A DNA stretch of 64,000 nucleotides from Halichondria panicea (taxonomy: Eukaryota; Porifera; Demospongiae; Suberitida; Halichondriidae). The DNA lies in the NCBI RefSeq assembly GCF_963675165.1, contig NC_087381.1, positions 5,271,378 through 5,335,377 on the forward strand, read 5' to 3'. The notes under the pieces were generated by a model. It did not search any database. It was given only the letters and a program-made list of their open reading frames with translations, and was not told where the DNA came from. A program made the position numbers and the translations under genes. Positions 35,642-46,464 of the stretch are shown here, one piece after another; the stretch's first letter is position 1; every line of letters starts with the position of its first letter.

Positions 35642-36540
35642 TTATACAGAGCAACAGGGACAGACTAGGTGATAAGTGCAAATTATTGATTGGTCAAAGC
35701 GTTCTAGAAAACTGTCCCAGAAATGTTTGTAGATTTGATTCTTGATAGTTGACATCGAGTGAGAGAGATCTATAAAAGGGAGGGCGTTCCAGAGTCTGAC
35801 CAATCTTTTGAAGTAAAAGTGTCTTGTTGTGTTTGAGCGATGATGACCTTTATGAACTAGCTTGTGATTAGACGATAGTCTTGTGTTGCTGGTAGAGAAT
35901 GATATGAACTCAGTAATGTCGAAGTTGTCTACTGGTTTTTGGAGACACCTGACGGCGAATATGACATCTTGCAACTCTAGCCAGTTCATTAGTGGCAAAA
36001 GGTCCAGTTTAATGAGGCGACTTTTGTAGTCGAGACTATCAGATCTACATGTAAGGTTCAGAATAAACTTTGAAGATCTTCTCTGGATTTGTTCCACTTT
36101 TGTAATGGCCTTGTGTGTCTGTGGTCTCCACAGTTGCGAACAAAATGTTAAATTAGATCTAACAAGCATAGTATAAAGTGTTCTTTTTGTGTGGAGATCA
36201 TGAGAGCATTGAGTGTTTCTTTTAATAAGGTACAAACAGCTGTAGGCCTTCGAACATAGGTTGTTGATATGTTGGTCCCAGGAGAGACTATTCTGGATGG
36301 TCACTCCCAGATCTTTGTGAGAGTCTCTTGTTAAGATTAGCTTTGAGTCCAAATTGTATAGCGAGTCATGAATGGTTTTACCAAAGTGGAGGTAGACACA
36401 TTTGTCTAAATTGTGTGATAAGTTCCAGTCCTTGCACCATGTGACAAGATGGTCTAGATTAGATTGCAGGTCTGCTTGGTCTTCTGCATTGGCTATTCGC
36501 TTCACTAGTTTAGTGTCATCTGCATAGATATATATGGACG
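35642..36540 (-). mobile_element. Non-LTR retrotransposon, 5'-truncated reverse transcriptase
   Basis: An uninterrupted minus-strand frame from about 36540 to the stop at 35642 (about 298 codons). It begins just before the catalytic YADD box (36526-36515), followed by WCKDWNLSHNLDKC, the LGVTI block, IKRNTQ and RLWNALPFID near the end. Everything N-terminal of the palm is missing; the break coincides with the TAGCCTCG element at 36543-36681. It is probably CR1/jockey-like; clade assignment is by style only. The open frame means it decayed little after truncation. Confidence 0.85.
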
Positions 36541-36542
36541 AA

Positions 36543-36681
36543 TTGTGATGTCATAGTTTTACTGAGCATTTACGATGTTATCCAAAGCCCCCAGATACCG
36601 GGGGGGGTATTAGCGCATGCGCAAGCAGTCGATACCAGGCCCACTTCCCTAAGTGAAGTGCGGCCTGGGATCGAGGCTAGT
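36543..36681 (-). mobile_element. TAGCCTCG foldback element, long form, inverted copy
   Basis: The same order of blocks as 4893-5050 in the opposite orientation: TTTTACTGAGCAT, GATGTTATCCAAAGCCCCCA, GCGCATGCGC, then GGGATCGAGGCTA. It separates the truncated reverse transcriptase from whatever lay 5' of it. Confidence 0.75.
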
Positions 36682-36689
36682 ATATTTCG

Positions 36690-36898
36690 AGGGTATAAAT
36701 GTTCGCGGTTTTCGCGGATTGAGCCTGTACCGCGAAAATGTATACCTACAAAAATTTATGAATAGTACAGCAGTATATATGTTGATGTGCGCATGCGCCA
36801 AAGGCTGGAACTTCGACCATGAAAATAAAATCTGCGAAATCCTTTGTAGAGGTCCATCCGCGAAAATTTATACCCTCGAATTATACCCGCTATACGGT
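36690..36898. mobile_element. Small inverted-repeat element, CGCGAAAATTTATACCC ends
   Basis: Left TTCGAGGGTATAAATGTTCG, right CGCGAAAATTTATACCCTCG followed by CCCGCTATACGG. Same superfamily as 12744-12951. Confidence 0.6.
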
Positions 36899-37002
36899 AG
36901 TTACTTAACGAAATTGGGCATCAATGTTGATTTTTGGTAAAGATCACTACATTAAGTTTTGCATAACGATGTTCTCATGGCAAAAAGTGAAGAGGTGCAT
37001 GC

Positions 37003-39156
37003 ATGAATATTATATCAGTTCAAGTCAGCAAGAGAAGTAACCATGCATGCATGCATGCATGCATGCACGTATATACATGTATATGTATTGTTATGTCGTG
37101 CGTGTATAAAGCAAGATATATGTTGGCTACATTTGATCTTACCAGCTTCATACACCCAAGTTCTGTTGAGTCATCCTGGAAAGAGTGGAAGAATGTATTC
37201 ATGACTACTATGAGAAATTGTATTCCCACAACAGAAATCGCAACCCGAAAGAATCTTCCTTGGCTAACGAAAAATATAATAAGAGATATCAAAAAGAGAA
37301 ACTATTACTACAGACTTGCCAGAAAATACAACGAACCCTCTGATTTTGCAACCTACAAACAGATCAGAAATAAGGTTGTGACCACTCTCAGACGGAGTAA
37401 ACAAGATTTCTTTAGCACCCTCAAGCCTCAGTCAAAAAAATTTTGGACAGCTCTGAAATACCTGAGAAAATCAGATAGCTCTATCCCATGTCTTGTAGTA
37501 AATGGCTGCAAAATCGAACAGGATGAAGAAAAGGCCCAGGTCCTTAACAAACAGTTTTATGCAAATTTCAACCATTCACTTCCTCCTCTTGACCCAAATT
37601 CCTTTAAACAACCAACAAGAGACTTACCTGAGAACTTACGCTGCACAGAAGATGAAGTATTCAACCTGTTATCAAATCTAGACACCACAAAAGCAAATGG
37701 TCCTGATGGAATCTCCGCCAAAATGCTAAAGGCTACTGCTGAAACGATCACCCCAAGTATAACAATGCTTTTCAATATATCGATAAAAAACTGTGAACTG
37801 CCATACGACTGGAAATTGGCTCATGTCACTCCAATACCCAAATCAAACGACAAGTCTGATCCCTTAAACTATCGCCCTATATCGCTACTCTCCATCCTTG
37901 TAAAGCTCCTGGAAAAACATATGTATAGTAAAATCTTAGAACAGCTAAAAGATATATCTTTCCTCTCGAATAAACAATGGGGTTTCACTAAAGGAAAATC
38001 CACCACAGGTGCGCTGCTTACGGCAGTGCACAATTGGCACAAACTGCTTGAAGATGGTCAGAGTGTATGTGCAGTCTTTTTTGATTTCAAAAAAGCATTT
38101 GACAAGGTTCCTCACTCGATATTGATGAGTAAGCTAACCAATCTGAACCTAGATCCCCATCTGGTATCTTGGGTAGCAAGCTACCTCAGGAATAGATCAC
38201 AATATGTCATAATAAATGGAAAGTCATCAAATATCTCGGAGGTTGTGTCAGGAGTTCCCCAGGGTTCGGTGCTGGGACCTCTTCTTTTCCTAATCTATAT
38301 AAATGACATCGATCTACATCAAAATGAAGGAAGTCTCTTGCTCTATGCTGATGATCTTCTTCTTTACCATCCTATTCAATCTCCTGAAGATTATATAAAA
38401 TTGCAAGGAGATATTGATCAACTCCAAGCATGGTCTGAAAGAAATGTACTCTTGTTTAACCAAAGCAAGTGTAAATACATGACTATATCAAGAAAATTCA
38501 GCCCACCACTTCCCAACATGTGTCTCAATATCAGTGGACGTCCCCTACTTAAAGTTGACCACTACAAGTACCTTGGCGTGTGGATCTCTCACGACCTCTC
38601 ATGGTCAAAACACATAGAAGAAATGTGCAGAAATGCCTGCAAGCAGGTTGGTATAATTTACCGACAGTTCTATGGCCACTCGTCACTAGAATGTTTAAGA
38701 CAACTCTACATCTCCCTTGTGAGATCAAAACTGGAATATGCTGCCCCTGTTTGGGATCCACACCAAAAAACAAATTCTCACAAAATAGAAAAAGTACAAA
38801 AGTTTGCCCTTAAAATCTGCACAAAACTTTGGAATATGGACTACGACTCCCTATTAGATACTGTGGACCTACCGTCCCTTTCTACAAGAAGATTGTACCT
38901 GAAGCTATCATACCTTTACCAGGTAATAAATGGTAACTTTAAATTCCCTGATCCACCACTGGAAAGAAGAGTATGCCCTCTCAATCTAAGAAGCACAAAA
39001 AATATACAGTTTGAAAGACCAATTTGCAGAACAAATGCATATGCGAACTCTTTTTTCCCAAAGGCAATATCTGTGTGGAATGAATTACCACTGGAGCTGC
39101 AGGAAAGTACATCGATTTTGTCATTTAAGAGAAATGTACTCTGTCACTTGCATTAG
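37003..39156 (+). mobile_element. Non-LTR retrotransposon ORF2, reverse transcriptase to C-terminus
   Basis: A single open frame of 717 codons; the element itself probably begins near 37125, since the first ~40 codons are GCATGC-rich non-element sequence. Reverse-transcriptase blocks in order: NGPDGISAKMLK, LAHVTPIPKS with YRPISLL, FFDFKKAFDKVP (first catalytic Asp at residue 361), GVPQGSVLGPLLF (from 417), YADD (448-451), LGVWISHDLSW, and VWNELPLEL near the end. The endonuclease domain is absent, so the copy is 5'-truncated, as LINE insertions usually are. The RT region looks intact. It is CR1/jockey-like. No A-tail is evident at 39160-39200. Confidence 0.92.
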
Positions 39157-39336
39157 TATAATATTAGTCTTTATTTTTAATTTGTACTCGCTATTGTAAG
39201 TAATATATACAGGGCGCACATTAGGTTAGCGTAATATGCTACTAGTGTATCCATGCATTTTGCAGAATTATTATAAAAATAAAAAAAAAAGTGCTGTGTT
39301 TCTACGTACGTTCTATAATTATTATGTCGGGGAATA

Positions 39337-39763
39337 CAGTAGACTCTCGTTAATCCGGTCACCCTTGGGACCATGCAGCTTGGCCGGAATAGCGAGGTGG
39401 CTGCAGCTCAGGAAATAGCCGCGGCTTAAAAACGACCTTACCTCGAATCTAATGACTACTTTGCGGTTCTTGTCTCGAGGATAATGTAGGATAATGAATC
39501 ATTTTGTTCTCTATTGAAGTGTAATTCAATTTATTTGCTAAACCACACCTAAAACGTCATATCCGGCCGTAATACACGTATAAAATTACATTGAAAACCC
39601 TGTTTGGGACAGCCAGCACTGGCTGGTAACCGGAATAGCGAGTGGCCGTACTTCAGGGTGAGTTTTGTGCAGTAAACATATAGCTAGCATTCTGTGCCAA
39701 GCCAAATGGCCGGTATATCGAGGTGGCCGTACTTCAGGGAGCCGGAATAGCGAGAGTCTACTG
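39337..39763. mobile_element. Pogo/Tigger-like MITE, copy 2
   Basis: Ends CAGTAGACTCTCGTTAATCC and CGGAATAGCGAGAGTCTACTG, with TA on both sides. Near-identical to 25585-26020. Confidence 0.88.
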
Positions 39764-40380
39764 TAGTAAATGACTTCCTATAGAGCCTCTGCATGATGCA
39801 GTCATTTAATATGGCTGATCTTATGAGGGAGAAATGTAGTTTTCATTTCATCCAATTCAGAGTTGTGCTGTATGTAGCCTCGACTCCAGCCCCTTGAATA
39901 GTGGGCCTGGTATTTACTGTTGGCGCGTGGGTGGACAATTAATTTATTATTTACCGTATTTATCTCATTGAACGTTAAAACAGTATTTTATCTTATTGTG
40001 ATAAAAAAAAGAAAAAGAAGAGGCTACCTCTCTGCATATACTGTAGACAGAGACAGCTAGATAAAACATCAGCTCTGTAGATTTATTCATTAACTTGAGG
40101 CTTGGATCGGATACACACTCAGGCGACAAGTTAATCTCATAAGAAATTAGTTAAACCTGTGGGTAAAAAATAAATGTGGATAAGTACAGTGGCTGTGACG
40201 TAACATAATGTGAGGACTACTTATTGATTTACACAATAGATTTACCATTGAAAGCACTATCCATTAATACACACTCAAGCAACAAGTCCGAATACACACT
40301 CAAGCAACAAGTCCCTCGGATCGGATACACACAAGTCCCTCGGATTGTAACAGGCCACACAGTTCTCGGATCAGATACCA
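39764..40380. other. Gene-free stretch
   Basis: Contains one end of a TAGCCTCG element (39874) and a small tandem duplication of ATACACACTCAAGCAACAAG near 40270-40310. No gene supported. Confidence 0.4.
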
Positions 40381-40381
40381 C

Positions 40382-41300
40382 GTACTTACTTAGTCTCATG
40401 AATCAGCCGCCGTTCTTTTGGAACCACCGTCTGAGCACTCTTGTCATGAAGTCATTTCAAAATGGAATGTTGATTGCTCACAAAACCAATGGAATGTAAT
40501 TAAATCGTGATCTTACGCCCACACATATTTCCTAATTGTTATACAAATCGCCAAGCGAAGGCATCTCTCTCTACTTGTGTTTTGCTGTGGTGCTAAATCT
40601 GTGCCCAAGGACCCCTGCTTGCCTTGCTTATGCTTCGTAGCAGCTTCTATGTATGAAGTGTTTACCATGCATGCGTAATGATTACGTTGAGCAAAGTGCA
40701 GTTCTGTTTAATCCCCATGCAAAATCAAACCAACACACCAACTGCTACAGGAAGCATGAACTTGAAAAGAAAAGACAATACGAACAACGCGTCAGAGATA
40801 TCGAACACGCCTCATTCACTCCTTTGGTGATGTCAGCCACAGGTGGTATGGCCAACCAGGCCACTGTGTTCTACAAAAGGCTTGCCTCAAACTTGGCAAT
40901 CAAATCTAATGAAAGCTACAGTAGAACACTGTCCTGGCTAAGGAGCAGAATTACATTCTCTCTCCTACGCTCTGCCATTCAGTGCATCAGAGGATCCCGC
41001 TCCAGTCGTGGACAGCCAGCCAGGTCCCAGAATCACCCCTCAGCGGACCTGGCCAACTCGGAACTAAACTTCAATGAATAAATACATGGTTTTAACTTTT
41101 ACATGACTTTAGTTTTTTCATTAAAAAAAAAAAAAAAAAAAAAAAAAAGTTCTTTGCTGCCTCCAAGTTCATCACCTGACTGGACTTCTGCAATTTGATT
41201 GGTCAAGACGGAATTCCGTCTTGGCACATAAAACGATGACAAGAGTGCTCAGACGGTGGTTCCAAAAGAACGGCGGCTGATTCATGAGACTAGTACTTAC
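40382..41300 (+). mobile_element. Inverted-repeat-bracketed retroelement 3' fragment
   Basis: Ends of about 65 bp (TAGTCTCATGAATCAGCCGC and complement) bracket a frame at 40653-41081 (142 codons). It contains FNPHAKSNQH, EQRVRDIEHASFTPLV, MSATGGM and SLLRSAIQCIRGSRSS, a block I associate with the C-terminus of retroelement-type ORFs common in corals and other invertebrates. The stop is followed by AATAAA and an A-run of about 24. This combination looks like a reverse-transcribed 3' end trapped in, or flanked by, a DNA-transposon-like foldback. Confidence 0.6.
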
Positions 41301-42550
41301 TCTGTGACCAATTTTCGGCAAATGTCACAACAATACTTCCTTCCAGAGAGAATGGCACTGAACGTCGAACAGACACACCAACACTTTGAAGATGGCTTCA
41401 CTCAGAGAAACAAGAGGAGAAATCACCATCACAACACTTCTTTCAGAGAGAGGTGCACTGGTCCTGTCAAGCTTCACATCAATCATAGATACACGAAAGA
41501 AAGGGATGGGCAACACCCAGCACTTCCGTTGGATGAGGCGAGTTGCTAAAAAGGGGCGTGTAATGAGCAAAAAGGGGTGTGTGCACTCAAAATGTCAGTA
41601 AAGATATTAATAGTTTGTAGTATTATAGCAAACTGTGCTCTTGAGGAGACACTAGATACACTTAGACATAGGCTATTAATCTTTTAGAGCTACTATATGC
41701 AAAGTGATGAGAAAGTGAGCTCCAAAGGGGGTGTCAGTACACTCTACAAACCATAACAGGTCTGTTCCCAAGTCCTTCAAATACCATCTCTTCGATCACA
41801 CAATACAGATAAAGATACTTGTGTTCCACTTTCTAATACCTAAACTGTGTCTTAGAGCACTTCAAACTAGATTACCATGTACAGTAAGAGCAGGAGAGGT
41901 ACGCAAACTTTCTGGACTTCGGACAAACGTTTCATGGTGCTGCTACTACTTCACTGCACTGAGAGCTGGAAAATATGCTTTGTTCCATGCAGTTATAAAC
42001 ACACTTTAATTCTGTGAAACGTACATGTTATAAAATTATTTCATATTGGAGATATAGGTACATAAACTGACAAATCGGTGTTTTTTCACACAAATCAAGC
42101 TGAACAAAAGAAAGCTCGGCACTAGCATAGCAGCTGTAGCTATCAGTAGTGCTGGGTGTATGTGTGCATGATGCCTGATTGCTTTGAATTTCTCTTTTAG
42201 GCCCCCTACGAGAAAAATAAGCAGATATAGGGATCATTGTGTACTTTCTTGAGCGCAACTCGCCTCCAACCAGAGGGTGTGACGTCACACACTGCATTTA
42301 CCTAGCATCACGTGGGGCGTTGCCTATCCCTTTCTTTCGTGTATCTATGCATCAATCAAGAAAGGGAGTGTCTGGAAAGCAGATGGACTTGCTCTGGGAC
42401 TAGGACTTGCCATAGCCGGTCGGTACGGTACCCACATAAACACCAGCGTACAGACACTTCAACGCCTCCAGCTGCTTGTCTTTCAAGACTAGACCTGGTA
42501 TTCCAACACAGGATAACGCGTACACAAGAGCAGAAGAGAAGGTAGCAGCC
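41300..42550. other. No supported gene; internal inverted pair
   Basis: GATACACGAAAGAAAGGGAT (41481-41510) recurs inverted at about 42318-42347, enclosing about 0.85 kb with no recognised protein. Frames in this stretch have no domain I can name. Confidence 0.4.
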
Positions 42551-42552
42551 AT

Positions 42553-43162
42553 TAGTCTCGAATACCCGCCTCAACCTAAAAGCTTGAGTCTGGTCAAACT
42601 CACATTGAGGTTTGGTTCAAGTGTGTCCAGGAATTTCTTGGACATTTAATTGACCACAAGTGGGTGTGAAACATGAATAAAATTATAGTCTACATGAATA
42701 TCATTATAGCTAACCGCCACGGCAGCATGGATTGTTACTAGTAGAAAGAATTAGCCCCTGACAGAAGGCAACGTAGGAAAATTCGAGTTGTAAGGATGTG
42801 ATACTAGAACTCTCCAGACTAGCAGGACCTTTGGAACACCTTGTCGAAATTAACAGCCTAAAATGCTCATTTATGTGAATGTGACCGTCGACCATGGTTT
42901 CATGGCCCTCTAGCTCTGTGCAATGATGGCTTCAAGCTAGCTCAGTGTTTTTCTCGTAGGCTTTCAACTCCTAGCCTTAATTGATACACTGTCTGATATA
43001 GCCCTCTGTGTATGTTCTGTCCCTAACATGCGGTGGCTTGTGGCTTTATCACTATGCTTGTGGGCGTGTAGCCCACTTGACTTTGCTGACTGTGCAGAAC
43101 AAAGTTCATACGTGAGTTTGACCAGACTCAAGCTTTTAGGTTGAGGCGGGTATTCGAGACTA
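42553..43162. mobile_element. TAGTCTCG-family element, 610 bp, perfect 9-bp target duplication
   Basis: Left TAGTCTCGAATACCCGCCTC, then AACCTAAAAGCTTGAG and TGGTCAAACTCAC; the right end mirrors about 50 bp. AGCAGCCAT flanks both sides exactly. No transposase inside. Confidence 0.85.
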
Positions 43163-43289
43163 AGCAGCCATTACACAACTTGGACTAGATTTCTTTTTTC
43201 AATGACATCATTATAAATGAAACGGATATCAATGTTTTACAAACTAATGCGGAATAAGAATACTGATAAATATACTGCAATTTACGATT

Positions 43290-43375
43290 ACCAAGATTCT
43301 TGGTAATTCTGGCGCATGCGTAAACAGTGTATACCAGGCCGTCTTTCTCAGCGGCTTGGAATCGAGGCTATGCTG
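43290..43375 (-). mobile_element. TAGCCTCG element, one end
   Basis: GGCGCATGCG, ATACCAGGCCGTC and AATCGAGGCTA follow the order of the long form, in inverted orientation. The other end was not found. Confidence 0.55.
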
Positions 43376-43410
43376 TATGTTTTCTCGTGTGTTTTCTCTG
43401 CCAGAATGGA

Positions 43411-44484
43411 GGGTGGTATAATAAGACAGGGAATGGGATATGAGGAAATAATAATGAGGAAACGAGAATGAATAATTCTGTTAGGCAGAGCAAGTCTGAA
43501 GACGAAGCTAACATCTATACTGAGCTACAGGTACCTCCTGCATGGTGCTCTCAGTCTGCCAACCATACAGGCATACTAACTTATGTTCCTCTGTCAGCAG
43601 AGCTGGTACACGGTGTGAGACTCTCTCTCTACCTTAAAGGTAGCATCAGCCTTCACTAGGCATTGCTTGTGAGAATGGTAGTGGAAATTGCTTTCTTCAC
43701 CCTGTAACGAGCCAGTGTACTAATGTCATTATTTCCTGCAGCTTTACGACAGGACTGAATTGCTTGTTTGTTGTTACTTACATGTAGATGTTGACATTGA
43801 GTCCAGTCCATTGACTATATCACTTGCACACTAGATTGTGAAATCGGTGAATGTATTGCCAAGTATTTAGTTAAATTGTTTGGGACTGTGGGACTACTGC
43901 AAGACAGTACATGCAGGTACCTTTATGTAGGTATATGTCTGAACCATGCCAGTCGTACATGGCACACAAGTAGAGGAGAAGTTAACGAACGAAAGCTCAC
44001 TGTGCCATCTGAATCGAAGCGATGGTAAAACTTAATTCCTACATGTATCTGACAACCTGCATGTACTGTGTGGAGGTGCCTATAATTATATGAAACTTCT
44101 CGGTGCTATACTATACATATTTGACTCATCTATATTTAATACTTAGACACTAGTTGATAAGATCTACATGGGAAGTACATGGGAAGTACATGGGAAAAGT
44201 GCCTCAGAGCAGGTATACTATGGGACTTAGTATACCTGCAAATTTACTTAGTATACCTAGTATTCCGTTGTCAAGTAATTGTATTGTAGTCAAGCAGTTT
44301 GCGCATGCGCACTAGTATCTAAATGAGTTAGACACTGTTTTGTCAGTGTCTAACTATTATTTAGTCACCTACTAGCTTCTTGGCTCATTACTTTTGTGTA
44401 TCTATTATAACAATGTCGTGTTATGCCGTCATAACCTTTCATTTCCTATTTCTCATTTCCTCATTTCTCATTCCGTTTTATCCA
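43411..44484. mobile_element. GA-rich-ended inverted-repeat element, copy 2, with inverted interior
   Basis: Left end ACAGGGAATGGGATATGAGG, right end CATTTCCTCATTTCTCATTCC. The outer parts match 45122-46058 in the same orientation, but 43646-43985 matches about 45365-45775 in reverse. No intact reading frame spans both copies. Confidence 0.65.
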
Positions 44485-44520
44485 GAGGAGGTACGACGCG
44501 GGGTGCAGCTCAGGCAATTA

Positions 44521-44905
44521 CAGTATATCTTCTAATTTATCGGACAGGAAAAAATAATTATTTTGGAAATTGTCCGGGTATAATTGAAATAGAGCATGCG
44601 AAGTGTCCGGAATAATTAGAACAAGCAAGCAGCTGCATGCGAGCTAGCTAAGTTTAATAGAACAGGGTACGACTGAATAGTTGCACTAGCTATCTAAAAC
44701 TAGCTACTCAAAGCTATCTAACTGCAGCACTCTAAGTCTTACTTGCCGTCTGTGAATGATAACTCAACTTTTCAAGGTATTGTCCGGATATTTAGAACAA
44801 ATGTAATATTAAAGTACTGGAGTGTCCGTTGTATTAGAACAATGAAAATTGCCCAAAAGAGTGTCCGGGTAATTAGAAGTGTCCGATAAATTAGAAGATA
44901 TACGG
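44521..44905. mobile_element. 385-bp inverted-repeat element with TA target duplication
   Basis: Left CAGTATATCTTCTAATTTAT, right its complement ending TATACGG, flanked by TA on both sides. The interior repeats GTGTCCGG several times. An outer inverted pair (GCAGCTCAGGCAATTA at 44505 and complement at about 44962) surrounds it. Confidence 0.75.
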
Positions 44906-44981
44906 TAACAATAATTATCCGCCCACGCCCCGCCCACGTCGTATGTTTTTGCTGAGAGTAATTGCTTGAGCTGCACCGCGC

Positions 44982-45017
44982 CTAGCCTCGAATCCACGAC
45001 GATTAAGATTCGAGGCT
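44982..45017. mobile_element. TAGCCTCG foldback element, minimal form
   Basis: TAGCCTCGAATC ... GATTCGAGGCTA, flanked by CACCGCGCC and CACCGCTCC (8 of 9 identical). Confidence 0.75.
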
Positions 45018-45121
45018 ACACCGCTCCCGTCGGACCTCTGTGTTTTCCTTGCAGAAGGGAAGCTAGACACACGTGATGAGTCCAGGGGGGTGTGTGCATG
45101 TCTGTTTACTGTGACTTTGCG

Positions 45122-46058
45122 GGGTTGTGATAAAACAGGGAATGAGAAATGAGGAAATGAGGAAATAAGAAATAGGAAATGAGGAAATGAAGAAATGAGA
45201 CCGAGAAATGAGCTGTTAGGCAGAGCATATCTATGTGCAGAGCAAGTCTGAAGATGAAGCTAACATCTACTGAGCTACAGGTACGTACCTCCTGGTGACA
45301 AGTCTCCTGGTGCTCTGCCACCATACAGAACTTATGTTCCTCTGGTACACGGTGTGACACTCTCTACCTCTATCTACTTGTGTGCCATGTACGACTGGCA
45401 TGGTTCAGACATCAGATCTACCTACGTAACGGTACTTACATGTACTGTCCTACAGTCCCACAGTCTCAAACAATTTACCTATGCGTGGCTATACTGGCAA
45501 TACATTCACCGATTTCACAATCCGGTGGGCAAGTGATAGTCAATGGACTGGACTCAATGTCAACATCTACATGTAAGTAACAGCAAAGAAACTTCCAAAA
45601 CTGTTTGTCAAACCAAGCAAATTCTAATCTGCCAGTCCTGTCGTAAAGCTGCAGGAAGTAATGACATTAGTGCACTGTACTGGTATCATATCCAATCTCG
45701 CTACAGGGTGAAGAAAGCAATTCCCATTACCATTTTCACAAGCAATGCCTAGTGAAAGCTGATGCTACCTTTAATGAAGAAAGCTCACTGTGCCATCTGA
45801 AGCGATGGTAAAATTACAATGTGTCTGGCAACCTGTACTGTGTGGAGGTGCCACTATAATATATTTGATAACTAGTCACCTAGCTTCTTGGCTGATATCA
45901 GTCATTACTTTTGTGCATCTATATAACAATGTCATAATTATTGTGATGAAAATTAATGCCATGGTGATGATAAATAATTTCTTCATTTCCTCATTTCCTA
46001 TTTCTTATTTCCTCATTTCTCATTTCCTCATTTCTCATTCCCTGTTTTATCACAACCC
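45122..46058. mobile_element. GA-rich-ended inverted-repeat element, copy 1
   Basis: About 80 bp at each end are mirrored (GGGTTGTGATAAAACAGGGA, then GAAATGAGGAAATGAGGAAA). Flanks GACTTTGCG and GACTTTGAG match at 8 of 9 positions. The interior contains a stretch that is open for about 75 codons (VIVNGLDSMSTSTCK at its end) and closes at a possible GTAAGT donor; it may be captured host sequence but I recognise no domain. Confidence 0.7.
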
Positions 46059-46068
46059 GACTTTGAGT

Positions 46069-46134
46069 TAGTCTCGAATACCCGCCTCAACCTAAAAGCT
46101 CAAGCTTTTAGGTTGAGGCGGGTATTCGAGACTA
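46069..46134. mobile_element. 66-bp perfect-palindrome TAGTCTCG element with 9-bp target duplication
   Basis: Only the terminal arm of the 42553-43162 family remains: TAGTCTCGAATACCCGCCTC... and its complement meet with no loop. ACTTTGAGT precedes (46060-46068) and follows (46135-46143). A TAGCCTCG element starts at the last base of that duplication. Confidence 0.88.
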
Positions 46135-46142
46135 ACTTTGAG

Positions 46143-46230
46143 TAGCCTCGATCCCAGGCCGATCCGTCTCCAATTGAACGCTAGGTCGCCTCCTCGGCCT
46201 GGCATTGATTGTATCTGGGCGTGTATCTTG
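46143..46230. mobile_element. TAGCCTCG element, one end
   Basis: TAGCCTCGATCCCAGGCC, then CCGATCCGTCTCCAATTGAA and GATTGTATCTGGGCGTG, shared with 63329-63420. The right end was not located. 46230-46464 is the probable 5' region of the next gene; no promoter motif is clear. Confidence 0.6.
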
Positions 46231-46464
46231 CATGTGTGAAACAGCAACAAAACAAGTGAGTATAATAATGACTTATTTTGTGATTAAATGAATATAGATC
46301 TAGTGAGGGTTGTGCTTTTTCTGTTAAGCCTGCAAAAATCCTACTATTTCGTTTGATTACTATAGCTAGCTAGGTCTATACACTTGACATTGTATAGCAG
46401 TCACATATTTAGCTAATTCAAGCTTAAACCCTATTACATGCTGCTAAAAAGGAATTCTATAGCC

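Noticed and set aside
37020..37292. Minus-strand frame opposite the LINE ORF
   Set aside because: It is a shadow of the reverse-transcriptase gene; its C-terminal half is a GCATGC repeat translation.
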